Source: Nocardia arthritidis
GTDB taxonomy: Bacteria > Actinomycetota > Actinomycetes > Mycobacteriales > Mycobacteriaceae
Direction of reading: 5' to 3'
NCBI RefSeq assembly: GCF_011801145.1
Contig: NZ_CP046172.1
Location: 8,804,001 to 8,868,000, forward strand
DNA length: 64,000 nucleotides
The translations under genes were made by a program, and so were the position numbers. Positions 36,950 through 45,369 of this stretch are shown in pieces (positions within the stretch are counted from its first letter, which is position 1; each line of letters begins with the position of its first letter). The notes under the pieces were generated by a model. The model did not search any database. It had not been told where the DNA came from and saw only the letters and a program-made list of their open reading frames with translations.

Positions 36950-38069
36950 ACGCCCACATCACGGCCCAGGCAATAATTCGGACTCCGGCGCGGATCTGAC
37001 CTCATCCCGGCAGGCCCATCCCCCGCTGCCGCCTTTGACCGATCTCTCGGCGGCGCGACTCGCCGAGATCGGCGATCTGCTCGTCGCCCGAACTTGGCGG
37101 ATGGGCCTGCCGTCCTGGTTCTGGGGCGAGGGGGTCTGCCTGCTCGGCATGCTGCGGCTCGCGCGGGCGCGGCGTCTTCCGGTTCCCGTCGAGGTGGTGG
37201 ACTGGCTGCGACACCACCGCGAACGGGGCATCGACATCGGCCACGTCAACAACCTCGCGCCGGGCACCGCCGCGGTGCTGGCCGCCGCCGAATATCCGGA
37301 GTTCGCGGATCCGGCCATCCGGCTCGGCGAGTGGTTCAACGAAACAGGCTCCTGCACAAGATCTTTCAACGGCGCGCTGGAGCATTGGCCCGGCGGCGTC
37401 TGGGCGGACACCACGTTCATGGCGGGCGTGTTCCTCGGCCATCTCGGCGCGTACCGGCGCGACCCGGAGCTGCTGGCCGCATTCGGCGATCAGCTGCTCG
37501 CCCACGCCGAGATCCTGCAACACCCCGAGCTCGGGCTGTTCGCGCACGGATCGCACCGGGGCGAAACGCTGTGGAATTTCTGGGGCCGCGGCAATGCCTG
37601 GTGCGCGCTCAGCGCGGTCGAATTCCTGGAGCTCGCCGCGACGGCCACCGTCGACGCCACCCAGGTCCACCGGATCACCGCCGCACTGACCCGTCAGCTG
37701 ATCGCGCTGGCGCAACGGCAACCGGCACATGGCGTGTGGAGCGTGCTGGTTGACGATCAACCGGAGAATGCCGGGATACTGGAGACCTCGGCCGCCGCGG
37801 GCATCGGCGCCGCCATGCTGCGCGCCGCCCCCCTGATCCCCGAGCACACACCGACTTTCACGACGGCGGGCTGGCGGGCAATACGCGGCGCACTGGCCTA
37901 CGTCGATGCCGAGGGCGCACTCACCCGAGTGAGCGCCGGCACCGTCCTGCAACTGATCCCGTTCGGCTACAGCGTAATTCGCGACGACCGCCCGCAACTC
38001 TGGGGCCAGGGCCTCGCCATGCACGCGGTGGCCGCGGCCCTCGAGAACTTGGCTCAGGCCCGCACCTGA
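36939..38069 (+). CDS. GH105-like unsaturated uronyl hydrolase
   Basis: Unsaturated uronyl hydrolases of families GH88/GH105 hydrate the C4-C5 double bond left by polysaccharide lyases and release 5-keto-4-deoxyuronate, the KduI substrate. The 376-residue protein has the (alpha/alpha)6 pattern, GVWADTTFMAGVFL with probable catalytic D157, LFAHGSHRGETLWNFWGRGNAW, and a late ETSAAAGIGAAML block. It has no signal peptide, so it works after import. It overlaps the unassigned 890-residue gene by 11 bases and the convergent MmpL gene by 16. Confidence 0.82.
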   Translation: MRTERPHHGPGNNSDSGADLTSSRQAHPPLPPLTDLSAARLAEIGDLLVARTWRMGLPSWFWGEGVCLLGMLRLARARRLPVPVEVVDWLRHHRERGIDIGHVNNLAPGTAAVLAAAEYPEFADPAIRLGEWFNETGSCTRSFNGALEHWPGGVWADTTFMAGVFLGHLGAYRRDPELLAAFGDQLLAHAEILQHPELGLFAHGSHRGETLWNFWGRGNAWCALSAVEFLELAATATVDATQVHRITAALTRQLIALAQRQPAHGVWSVLVDDQPENAGILETSAAAGIGAAMLRAAPLIPEHTPTFTTAGWRAIRGALAYVDAEGALTRVSAGTVLQLIPFGYSVIRDDRPQLWGQGLAMHAVAAALENLAQART

Positions 38070-40291
38070 ACCTCGGGATCGACCGGTTCGGCCTCGGCCA
38101 GACCGAACCGGGCATGCAGTGCCGCAAGGGGTTTCGGTGACCACCAGTTCCAGGTGCTGAACAGGCGCATCAGCGCGGGAACCAACAGCAGGCGGATGAT
38201 GGTCGCGTCGGCGATCACGGCCAGCGCGAGGCCGATGCCGAAGAGTTTCATGATCGCGACCTCGGAGGTGGCGACGGCAAGCAGCACCACCGCCATCAGG
38301 CCTGCGGCGGCGGTGAAGATCGGGCCGGTCCGTGCGGTGCCCATGGCCACCGCGTGCGTATTCGCCTGTGCCGCACGGTCGGAGGCGAGCCATTCCTCCC
38401 GGATCCTGGACAGCAGGAATACCTCGTAATCCATCGACATGCCGAATGCCAAGCAGAACATGAGGATCGGCATATAAAGGTTGGTGGTGCCGGTCGGGGT
38501 GAAGCCGAGCAGCCCGGACAGATGCCCGTCCTGGAAGACCCACACCATCGCGCCGAAGGTCGCGGTGAGCGATAACGTGTTGAGCAGCAATGCCTTCAGC
38601 GGCAGCAGCACGCTTCCGGTGAACAGGAACAGCACCGCGAGCATGACGACGGCGATCAGCGCGATGGCCAGCGGCAGCCGCGCCGCGATACTCGCGATGG
38701 AATCCGCGTTGATGGCCGCAGCACCGCTGAACTCCACCGCGCTCGGCGGGTGCACCGCACGCAGCGCGGCCAGTTGTGTCTCACCCTCCGGCGCCGACGG
38801 CTCAGCCCGCGTCACGATGGACAGATACGTCCCTGCGGCACTTGCCATTTCGGGAACATCGGCGGCCACGCGCAACCCACCGGCATAGACGCCCCCACTG
38901 GACAGCACCCCGCGCACGCCGTCGACCCGCGACAATTCCGCCGCATACGAACCGATTTCGGCCGAGGGGCCATCGAATCCCGGCAGTGCCGCCACCAACC
39001 CGGCCGCCATATCCGCGTCGAAATCCCGGCGCAGCGCGTCGCTGACGATCCGGCTCGACGCCGACGTCGGCAGGACTCGATCGTCCGGTGCGGCGAATTG
39101 GGCCGACAGGAAAGGAGATCCGAGCAACAGCAGCACCGCGACCCCGGCGACCGCGACGCGCAGCGGCCGCTTCATCACCGCGACGACCAGCCGGTACCAC
39201 CAGCTGCGCTCCGGCGGCACCGCGACCGCGGGCCCGCGACGTAACCACCGCCGCAATGGTTTTCGCAGATCCAGCGCATTCACCCGGTCGCCGAGCAACA
39301 GCAGCGCGGCGGGCAGGATCAGGACCGACGCGCCGACCGCGGCGGCCACGACGGGCACCCCCGCGTAGGCGAACGACCGGAAGAACACCTGCGGAAACAC
39401 CAGCAGCGCCACCATGGCCAGTGCGACGGCGAGTCCCGAATAGACCACCGTCCGCCCCGCGGTCTGCACCGCGCGGATCACTGCGGCCCTGGTATCGCGG
39501 GCCGCCGCCAACTCCTCGCGATAGCGGCTGACGATGAACAGGCTGTAATCGATGGCGAGGGCGAGCCCGAGCGCGGTGGTCATATTCAGCGCGAAGACCG
39601 AAACGTCGGTCATCGCGGTGAGCGCGCGCAGAATGCCGAGCGTCGCCGCCGTCGCGAACAAACCGATCGCCACCGGCAGCAGCGCGGCGATCACGCTGCC
39701 GAACACCAGCGTCAACAGGATCGCCGACACCGGAAGCGCGATCGCCTCCGCGACGATCAGATCCCGTTGGACGTGCGCGTTCACATCGGTGACCACCCCG
39801 GCAAGCCCACCGCCCCGCACCGCGACACCGTCGCGGTCCCGCTCGATATCCGCGGCCAGCGCCGCCGTGCGCCGCTGCACCTGGCTGTCGTCGCCCGCGA
39901 TCTTGGCGACGATCAGCGCACCGCGGCCGTCCCGGCTGCGCAGGCCGAGCGCCAGATCCGGCCGGGTCGACCAAAATGATTGCACGCCGGTGACATTCGG
40001 ATCGCTGCGCATCCGTTGCGCCACCTGCTCGGCCACCGCGCGCGCCGCCGGGCTTTCCACACCGTCGGCCGCGGTGATCAGCACGACGTAGTTCGGGTTG
40101 CCGCCGGGGAAATGGTCCTGGATGAAGCGGTTGGCCCGCACCGATTCCAGATCGGCGGCCAGATAACCGCCGCTGGACAGGTGCCCGGGCACGGTGGCCC
40201 CGAAACCACCGCCGATCAGCGCCAGCAGCAGCGCCACCAGCAGCACGATTCGTGGTCGCGCGGTGGCGAATTCGGCGAATGTGGTCGGCAT
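38054..40291 (-). CDS. MmpL-type RND transporter
   Basis: The 745-residue protein has the MMPL architecture: one N-terminal helix, a periplasmic domain, five helices, a second periplasmic domain and six helices. Signature strings are AIDYSLFIVSRYREELA and GMSMDYEVFLLSRIREEW, the duplicated proton-relay region. Such transporters export lipids or drugs in mycolic-acid bacteria. ATG 40291 is chosen because MPTTFAEFATARPRIVLLVALLLAL is the expected start (cytoplasmic tail then helix); the frame runs further upstream without homology. No MmpS partner or polyketide synthase is adjacent. Confidence 0.88.
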   Translation of the reverse strand: MPTTFAEFATARPRIVLLVALLLALIGGGFGATVPGHLSSGGYLAADLESVRANRFIQDHFPGGNPNYVVLITAADGVESPAARAVAEQVAQRMRSDPNVTGVQSFWSTRPDLALGLRSRDGRGALIVAKIAGDDSQVQRRTAALAADIERDRDGVAVRGGGLAGVVTDVNAHVQRDLIVAEAIALPVSAILLTLVFGSVIAALLPVAIGLFATAATLGILRALTAMTDVSVFALNMTTALGLALAIDYSLFIVSRYREELAAARDTRAAVIRAVQTAGRTVVYSGLAVALAMVALLVFPQVFFRSFAYAGVPVVAAAVGASVLILPAALLLLGDRVNALDLRKPLRRWLRRGPAVAVPPERSWWYRLVVAVMKRPLRVAVAGVAVLLLLGSPFLSAQFAAPDDRVLPTSASSRIVSDALRRDFDADMAAGLVAALPGFDGPSAEIGSYAAELSRVDGVRGVLSSGGVYAGGLRVAADVPEMASAAGTYLSIVTRAEPSAPEGETQLAALRAVHPPSAVEFSGAAAINADSIASIAARLPLAIALIAVVMLAVLFLFTGSVLLPLKALLLNTLSLTATFGAMVWVFQDGHLSGLLGFTPTGTTNLYMPILMFCLAFGMSMDYEVFLLSRIREEWLASDRAAQANTHAVAMGTARTGPIFTAAAGLMAVVLLAVATSEVAIMKLFGIGLALAVIADATIIRLLLVPALMRLFSTWNWWSPKPLAALHARFGLAEAEPVDPEVQVRA

Positions 40292-40444
40292 CGGTGCGTA
40301 CCTCTCGGAACGGCTGCGACGAACGGGTCGATCGTATGGGCCGCCCGCTCCGCGGACCGCAGTGGCCTTCGTCATAATCCGATCCGAGGTACCATTTTCG
40401 CGGTCCGGACGAATCCAGGTGTACCGCTGCGGGATCGGAGACAG

Positions 40445-41014
40445 ATGGGTCTCAACGTCAGGCGTTTTCTCGATATCGTCGGTAGTAGGCGGATGGCCGT
40501 CGCGGTGCTCGCCGCCATCACCGGCTTCTACTACCTGTTCGTCGCCTTCACCAATTGTGTTGATACCGATACCAATCGGCGCGGCGTCGCCGCGGTGCTC
40601 GCCATGCGCTCGACCATCCACAATTCCGGCACCGACTGGCGGGCCATCACCAGCGGCAATATCGCGCTCATCGCCTACATCCTCATCGTGATCTGGGAAT
40701 TCCTCATCGCGTTCGTGCTGCTCGCGGCGGCGGTCGCGTGGCTGCGCGCGCTATCGGGGCGTCCGGCCCGGCTGCGCGCCGATCAGGATATCGCCGAGAA
40801 GCTGTCGAGCCTCGGGTGGACGATGGTGATCCTGCTGTTCGCCGGCGGTTTCCTCACCATCGCGGGCGAATGGTTCCGCATGTGGGCCAACAAGGAGGTG
40901 AACGCCTCCTCGGCCGCGCTGCAGAATTTCCTCATCGCCGCCGTCGGCCTCATCCTGCTGCACCTGCCCGACCGCCCAGTGCCGCCCGATCGCCCAGTGC
41001 CGAAAGGGCGTTGA
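40445..41014 (+). CDS. DUF2165-type small membrane protein
   Basis: The 189-residue protein has four hydrophobic segments and the DUF2165 pattern: YYLFVAFTNCVDTDTNRRGV, ALIAYILIVIWEFLIAF, LGWTMVILLFAGGFLTIAGEWF and a terminal helix. The function of the family is unknown. It is divergent from the MmpL gene. Its C-terminus carries a proline repeat RPVPPDRPVP. ATG 40445 follows GGAG. Confidence 0.78.
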   Translation: MGLNVRRFLDIVGSRRMAVAVLAAITGFYYLFVAFTNCVDTDTNRRGVAAVLAMRSTIHNSGTDWRAITSGNIALIAYILIVIWEFLIAFVLLAAAVAWLRALSGRPARLRADQDIAEKLSSLGWTMVILLFAGGFLTIAGEWFRMWANKEVNASSAALQNFLIAAVGLILLHLPDRPVPPDRPVPKGR

Positions 41015-41112
41015 ACGTTTCGCAGGCACCGCGCGATAACCACGTGGGACTCCCCCTCCGACACCCCATCGGCGTCGAACTACGAAGAACGGCAACGTGA
41101 CTCGAGGGATAC

Positions 41113-41613
41113 GTGGTTATCGACAAGAAGCCCAGGGCATTCCACCCGACACACGGCTCGCTGCTCGGCGGCCTGCTCGGGTGCGCGATCCTGCTGGCCG
41201 GAGCCATCTGGGCGGCTAATACTCTTCCGGCGCACAACTATTCGTCCAATTCCGCACCGCTGCTGGTGGCCGGGTCCGGTGGGCTGATCCTCGCCGCCAG
41301 CGTGTACGGGTACCACACCGGTAGGCGCAGGCTGGAATTGCGCGCCTGGCTGGGCAGGCACGGCCGCTCGGTCTGGGTGCCGTCGGAGCACACCCGGGTC
41401 CGGATCATCTTCCACGATCCCGAGACCAACCGGCCCAGCATCTTCGTCGTCGACGCGCTGTGGACCGATCCGGCCTCCGGCCGCACCCACACCGCGACCA
41501 GCGCGCACCTGCGCGACGATCCGACCACCCACCTGAGGTCGTACCGCCGCGTCCTGGTCCGCTACGACCCGGCCGACCCGGCCCGCTGCCTGGTCGACCT
41601 CGACGCGCCGTAG
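41113..41613 (+). CDS. Membrane protein with DUF3592-like domain
   Basis: The 166-residue product has two N-terminal helices (LLGGLLGCAILLAGAIWA and a second near residue 55) followed by a soluble beta-rich domain ending VLVRYDPADPARCLVDLD, which resembles DUF3592. The start is GTG 41113 with GAGGGA upstream. Function unknown. It sits between two unrelated genes on the same strand. Confidence 0.6.
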   Translation: MVIDKKPRAFHPTHGSLLGGLLGCAILLAGAIWAANTLPAHNYSSNSAPLLVAGSGGLILAASVYGYHTGRRRLELRAWLGRHGRSVWVPSEHTRVRIIFHDPETNRPSIFVVDALWTDPASGRTHTATSAHLRDDPTTHLRSYRRVLVRYDPADPARCLVDLDAP

Positions 41614-41654
41614 TTCCTTGACCTCGAGTGCGGTTGGGGATGAATCCTGGAGTC

Positions 41655-42326
41655 ATGACACGTCCTGCCGAAATGTGGAACACCGCCTATGACAACGACA
41701 CCGCGCCGTGGGTGATCGGCGCGCCGCAACCGGCGATCGTCGCACTGGAAAAGACGGGGCTGATCAGCGGCCGCGTCCTCGATCCAGGATGCGGCACCGG
41801 TGAGCACACCATCCTGCTGACCGAGCTCGGCTATGACGTACTCGGCGTCGATCTGGCCCCGAGCGCGGTCGAGTACGCCCGCCGCAACGCGGCGGACCAC
41901 GGGGTTGTCGCGCGATTCGAGATCGCCGACGCGCTGCGCTTCGGCGAACGGACGGACTGGGCGGGCGCTCCGGCCGGCTCCGCACCGGCCTTCGACACCA
42001 TTGTGGACAGCGCGCTGTTCCATGTCTTCGGCACCGAACCCGAGGCCCGCGCGGAATATGTGAACAGCCTGCATTCGATCCTCAAACCCGGCGGCCTGCT
42101 GCACATCCTCGCGCTCTCCGACACCGAATCCGGTTTCGGCCCGCGGATCAGCGACGCGCTGATCCGCGAATCCTTCGGCACTGGTTGGGAATTGGAGGAT
42201 CTCCAACCGTCCAGCTACCGAGGCAGGCCGATCACGACGGCGCAGGAGGGCCGGTTCGACGGCATCGAGCTGGGCGAGGGCACGATCGATGTCGCGGCCT
42301 GGCTGACGCGGCTGCGCCGGGTCTAA
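41655..42326 (+). CDS. SAM-dependent methyltransferase (thiopurine-methyltransferase-like)
   Basis: The 223-residue protein has motif I RVLDPGCGTGEHTILLTELG, LGVDLAPSAVEYARRNAAD and DTIVDSALFHVFG, as in a large group of small class I methyltransferases. The N-terminal MWNTAYDNDTAPWVIGAPQP is shared with a common actinobacterial subgroup. Substrate unknown. ATG 41655 follows GGAG. It overlaps the convergent lipase by four bases. Confidence 0.85.
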   Translation: MTRPAEMWNTAYDNDTAPWVIGAPQPAIVALEKTGLISGRVLDPGCGTGEHTILLTELGYDVLGVDLAPSAVEYARRNAADHGVVARFEIADALRFGERTDWAGAPAGSAPAFDTIVDSALFHVFGTEPEARAEYVNSLHSILKPGGLLHILALSDTESGFGPRISDALIRESFGTGWELEDLQPSSYRGRPITTAQEGRFDGIELGEGTIDVAAWLTRLRRV

Positions 42327-43471
42327 CGCATCCGCGCCAGGAAGTCGTCGATAGCCGCCCACATCGCCGGGTTCAGCTGGGTGTGCCTGCCGGTGCCGGT
42401 GACCGTCCGGAAATCGACGCCGTTGGCGGCGAACTGGGCCGCGAGCGCGGCATGCAGCGGGGACGGGACCATGGTGTCGGTGGCGTTGAGCAGCAACAGG
42501 ATCGGCGCGTTGTAGCCGCGCGTCGGCACCGTCAGGTACTCGGTGTACACGTCGCGAATCCGCTTGTCCGATAACGGTTTCGAGAGCAGGTCGCCGATGC
42601 CGAGACCATTCACCCGTGCGTCGATGGCGGGCTGGCACATGGTGGCGATCTCGTCGAGTACGGTCCGGCCGAGCGGGCTCAGGTAGTCGTCGACGCCGGC
42701 GTCCGGCCGGGCGGTGCGCAGCCCGGCCAGGATGTCGGCGATGAAACCGGTGGTGCCGTCCAGGCCCGGCAGCGCCGGAAGGCCCGGTCCCGCAACGGGA
42801 AGCCCCTTTTCCACATCGGATTCCGGGTCGATCGCGATGGTGCCGCGGAAATCGAGGTCGGGCGCGTAGGTCTGCTGGAGATATCCGGTGCCGAGCGCGG
42901 CCTGACCACCCTGAGACGGCCCCATCACGGCCCAGGTGCGCGACAGGTCCGGGCGGGCCGAGCGCGCGGCGCGCACCAGATCGATGGTCGCCGTCGCCTC
43001 GGTCTGCCGCTCCAGGTACGGGTGCGGGCCGGTGTCGAACAGGCCGAGCCCGAGGTAGTCGGGCGCCACCACCGCGAAGCCGCGGTCGACGAGGTGACGC
43101 ATCATCGCATCCTCCTCGCCGATGAAGACGGTCTGCGGCCCGGTGCTCGGATCCGATTTACCGCCGCAGCCCGCGCCGAGGCCGGTGGTGCCGTGGGTGA
43201 AGGCGACGATCGGCCAGCCACCCGGCGGCGGCGTACCGCGCGGCACGAACATCGCGCCGCTGGCCGGGCGCGGGCTGCCGTCGGAACCGGCCATCCAGTA
43301 GCTGATCACCGAACCGCCGGGGATGCCGTGGAAGCTGTCGGGCTGCCGAACAACGGAGGTCAGCATCCCCGGAGTTTCCGCCGCGGCCTGACCGGCCTGC
43401 ACCGTGAGCGCGGCACACGCCGATATCGCCCCCATCGCGACAAGACTCCGCCAACCACGGGAAACCCGCAT
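42323..43471 (-). CDS. Secretory lipase (LIP family), paralogue 2
   Basis: This 382-residue exported lipase is very similar to the one at 6321-7472, sharing HGTTGLGAGCGG, VAPDYLGLG, SQGGQAALGTGYLQQTYAPD and FRGTIAIDPESDVEKG. The nucleophile elbow reads GPSQGG and the late His lies in GTGRHTQLN. ATG 43471 has GGAGG upstream and begins a clean signal peptide (MRVSRGWRSLVAM...AQA-like end); the earlier ATG 43498 would fall within a palindrome and is rejected. Confidence 0.87.
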   Translation of the reverse strand: MRVSRGWRSLVAMGAISACAALTVQAGQAAAETPGMLTSVVRQPDSFHGIPGGSVISYWMAGSDGSPRPASGAMFVPRGTPPPGGWPIVAFTHGTTGLGAGCGGKSDPSTGPQTVFIGEEDAMMRHLVDRGFAVVAPDYLGLGLFDTGPHPYLERQTEATATIDLVRAARSARPDLSRTWAVMGPSQGGQAALGTGYLQQTYAPDLDFRGTIAIDPESDVEKGLPVAGPGLPALPGLDGTTGFIADILAGLRTARPDAGVDDYLSPLGRTVLDEIATMCQPAIDARVNGLGIGDLLSKPLSDKRIRDVYTEYLTVPTRGYNAPILLLLNATDTMVPSPLHAALAAQFAANGVDFRTVTGTGRHTQLNPAMWAAIDDFLARMR

Positions 43472-44009
43472 CTGCCCATCCTCCGATTCGAACGACATCG
43501 TTCCTGTCAGGCAGCAGCCTATGCCGTGTTATGCGCGCGCAGCACGTCGACAATCGGGTGACAGCGAACACAAGGCAACCGCATCGGCTATGCGGTCGAC
43601 AGGGCTTCGAGCAGCGGATACCGGCCGTCAGCGCGCGGGACCAGCAGTCGCGGAACAGTCAAGTGTTTCCAGACTCACATGCCGCCGCACGGCCTCGGCT
43701 TCGATCATGAATGGCTCGGCACGCGACTCGCGACGGTCGCCTACCCAACTGGCTGGGGTGCGATTTCTCCGGTTTCCGTTCTTCGACAACCGAATTCGTC
43801 ATCAGCCGGGAAACCCGACGCGGATCGTACGCGTAAAGGCTTGCCGCTCTGCGACACCGGGTACGCAACAGGTAGCACCCCTTCGAATGACTCGCCGCAT
43901 CCGCCCCGGCCTGGCGAAACGATGCGGCTTCTCATCGAAACAACCGGCCCATCAACCCGATTGACACGCGGCCGAAGCATGACCGCGCGCTCGCGCGGAA
44001 GGAGCGAGC
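43472..44009. other. Intergenic region between lipase and SGNH esterase genes
   Basis: No gene is supported in these 538 bases. Several frames are open by chance but lack start sites and coding bias. The left end holds a 14-base palindrome described separately. The right end must contain the promoter of the esterase gene; GGAG-type pairing at AAGGAG just before 44010 is its ribosome-binding site. Confidence 0.5.
43490..43503. promoter_or_regulatory. 14-bp palindrome upstream of the second lipase
   Basis: GAACGACATCGTTC has perfect six-base arms around CA and lies 19 bases upstream of the lipase ATG. A TetR-type repressor site is plausible. No regulator gene is adjacent. Confidence 0.45.
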
Positions 44010-45197
44010 ATGACCGACTGGATCAGCACTCCCATCGAATCCACAATCCTGCGTGGGGTTCTCGAATTGGAGCGCACCGCACGCGGCGTCTTGCCGCACC
44101 GGTTGCCCGCGCGGGCACGCCGCCAATTCCCGAACAGTTCCCTTTCCATGGTCGAGACGCAGCCGACGGGTGTCCGGCTGGCCTTCCGCACCCGCGCCAC
44201 CGCGATCGAATTGGATGTGCTGACGACGCGGGTCACCTGGCTCGGCGCCCCGGCCCCGCTCAACAGCGGCTACGACCTGCGGCTGAACGGCAGCCCCGCC
44301 GGACAGGACGAAACCGGCGCGGGAAATCTGCTGATCATCGACACCCGCACCGGGGCGGGGACCACCGAACCCGGACCGATGGGCACCGTCCGGTTCGCCG
44401 GGCTGCCCGCCGTGGCGAAGGAGGTCGAGATCTGGTTGCCGCATACCGAAACCGTCGAGTTGATCGCGCTGCGCACGGACGCACCGATCGAACCGATCGA
44501 TGTCGGAGATCGCAAGGTGTGGCTGCACCACGGCAGTTCGATCAGCCACGGCGCCAACGCCGACTATCCGACCGGCACCTGGCCCGCCCTGGCCGCCACG
44601 CTCGGCCAGGTGGAACTGGTCAATCTGAGCCTGCGCGGCAACGCACTGCTCGACCCGTTCGTCGCGCGGACCATCCGGGATACGCCCGCCGACCTCATCA
44701 GCGTCAAGATCGGCATCAACCTGGCGAATACCGATCTGATGCGGTTGCGCGGCTTCGGACCCGCGGTGCACGGGTTCCTCGACACCATCCGCGATGGCCA
44801 TCCCGGCACGCCGCTGCTGGTGGTCTCGCCGATCCTGTGTCCGATCCAGGAGGACGCTCCCGGCCCGATCACACCGGACCTCAGCGGCGGGCGGCTGCGC
44901 TTCCGCGCCCCCGACCCACCGGCCGAGCCCGACCCGGGGCGTTTGACGCTCAACATCATTCGCGAGGAACTGGCCGCCATCATCGCTCTCCGGGCGATCG
45001 ACGATCCGGACCTGTACTACCTCGACGGCCGCGAACTCTACGGCGCGGCCGATTTCGCCGAACTGCCGCTGCCCGACGCACTGCATCCCGACACCGCGGG
45101 CCACCGCCGCATCGCCGAAAACTTCGCCAGGACAGCCTTTTCCGCCGATGGACCGTTCGGAGTTCGGACCCGCCGACAGGTTGCCGCCACGGTCTGA
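44010..45197 (+). CDS. SGNH/GDSL-type esterase with N-terminal jelly-roll domain
   Basis: The 395-residue protein has two parts: a beta-rich N-terminal domain (about 1-165, with TRVTWLGAP and VEIWLPHTETVELIAL) and an SGNH hydrolase domain with HHGSSISHGA (nucleophile Ser), NLSLRGNALLD (block III Asn), IGINLAN and DALHPDTAGHRRIAE (catalytic Asp/His). The layout resembles carbohydrate esterase family 2. No signal peptide is seen, so it probably acts in the cytoplasm. It is monocistronic with a start at ATG 44010. Confidence 0.82.
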   Translation: MTDWISTPIESTILRGVLELERTARGVLPHRLPARARRQFPNSSLSMVETQPTGVRLAFRTRATAIELDVLTTRVTWLGAPAPLNSGYDLRLNGSPAGQDETGAGNLLIIDTRTGAGTTEPGPMGTVRFAGLPAVAKEVEIWLPHTETVELIALRTDAPIEPIDVGDRKVWLHHGSSISHGANADYPTGTWPALAATLGQVELVNLSLRGNALLDPFVARTIRDTPADLISVKIGINLANTDLMRLRGFGPAVHGFLDTIRDGHPGTPLLVVSPILCPIQEDAPGPITPDLSGGRLRFRAPDPPAEPDPGRLTLNIIREELAAIIALRAIDDPDLYYLDGRELYGAADFAELPLPDALHPDTAGHRRIAENFARTAFSADGPFGVRTRRQVAATV

Positions 45198-45218
45198 TGG
45201 GGTCTGCCGACCCGCTGC

Positions 45219-45224
45219 TATCCT
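45219..45224 (+). promoter_or_regulatory. Candidate -10 of the trpS operon (leaderless leader)
   Basis: TATCCT fits TANNNT and ends six bases before GTG 45231. Transcription would then begin at or beside the leader-peptide start codon, so the leader would be translated as a leaderless mRNA. This agrees with the absence of a ribosome-binding site before GTG 45231. Confidence 0.5.
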
Positions 45225-45230
45225 GATGGC

Positions 45231-45281
45231 GTGATCTCTTTCCGTCAGATGTGGTGGCGGCCGTCCCGACGGCCCGCGTAG
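45231..45281 (+). CDS. Trp-rich leader peptide of trpS
   Basis: A 16-codon frame, V-I-S-F-R-Q-M-W-W-R-P-S-R-R-P-A then TAG, carries tandem Trp codons at 45252-45257. A short frame with adjacent Trp codons before a tryptophanyl-tRNA synthetase gene, followed by competing RNA stems, is the hallmark of ribosome-mediated attenuation. The start could be GTG 45231 or, less likely, ATG 45249 immediately before the Trp codons. Three arginine codons follow and may add to pausing. Confidence 0.75.
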   Translation: MISFRQMWWRPSRRPA

Positions 45282-45369
45282 AACCATGTCCACGGGCTGT
45301 ACACAGCCCGTGAAGTCCGTTGCGCGGAAAGAGCTTTCGTACAGCCCTCCAATTTTCAGGAGCTGTACC
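45259..45369 (+). promoter_or_regulatory. Trp-responsive attenuator with mutually exclusive stems
   Basis: Visible pairings are: GGCCGTC/GACGGCC (45259-45265 with 45268-45274); CACGGGCTG/CAGCCCGTG (45291-45299 with 45304-45312, loop TACA); GGGCTGTAC/GTACAGCCC (45294-45302 with 45339-45347); and GTACAGC/GCTGTAC (45339-45345 with 45362-45368). The last stem overlaps the trpS ribosome-binding site AGGAG (45358-45362). Stems two and three exclude each other, as do three and four, so trpS translation could be switched by ribosome position on the Trp codons. No T tract follows, which argues for translational over transcriptional control. Confidence 0.65.

Noticed and set aside
43679..45226. 515-codon plus-strand frame over the SGNH esterase gene
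   Set aside because: Shadow of the esterase frame; the esterase motifs and start are clear in the other frame.
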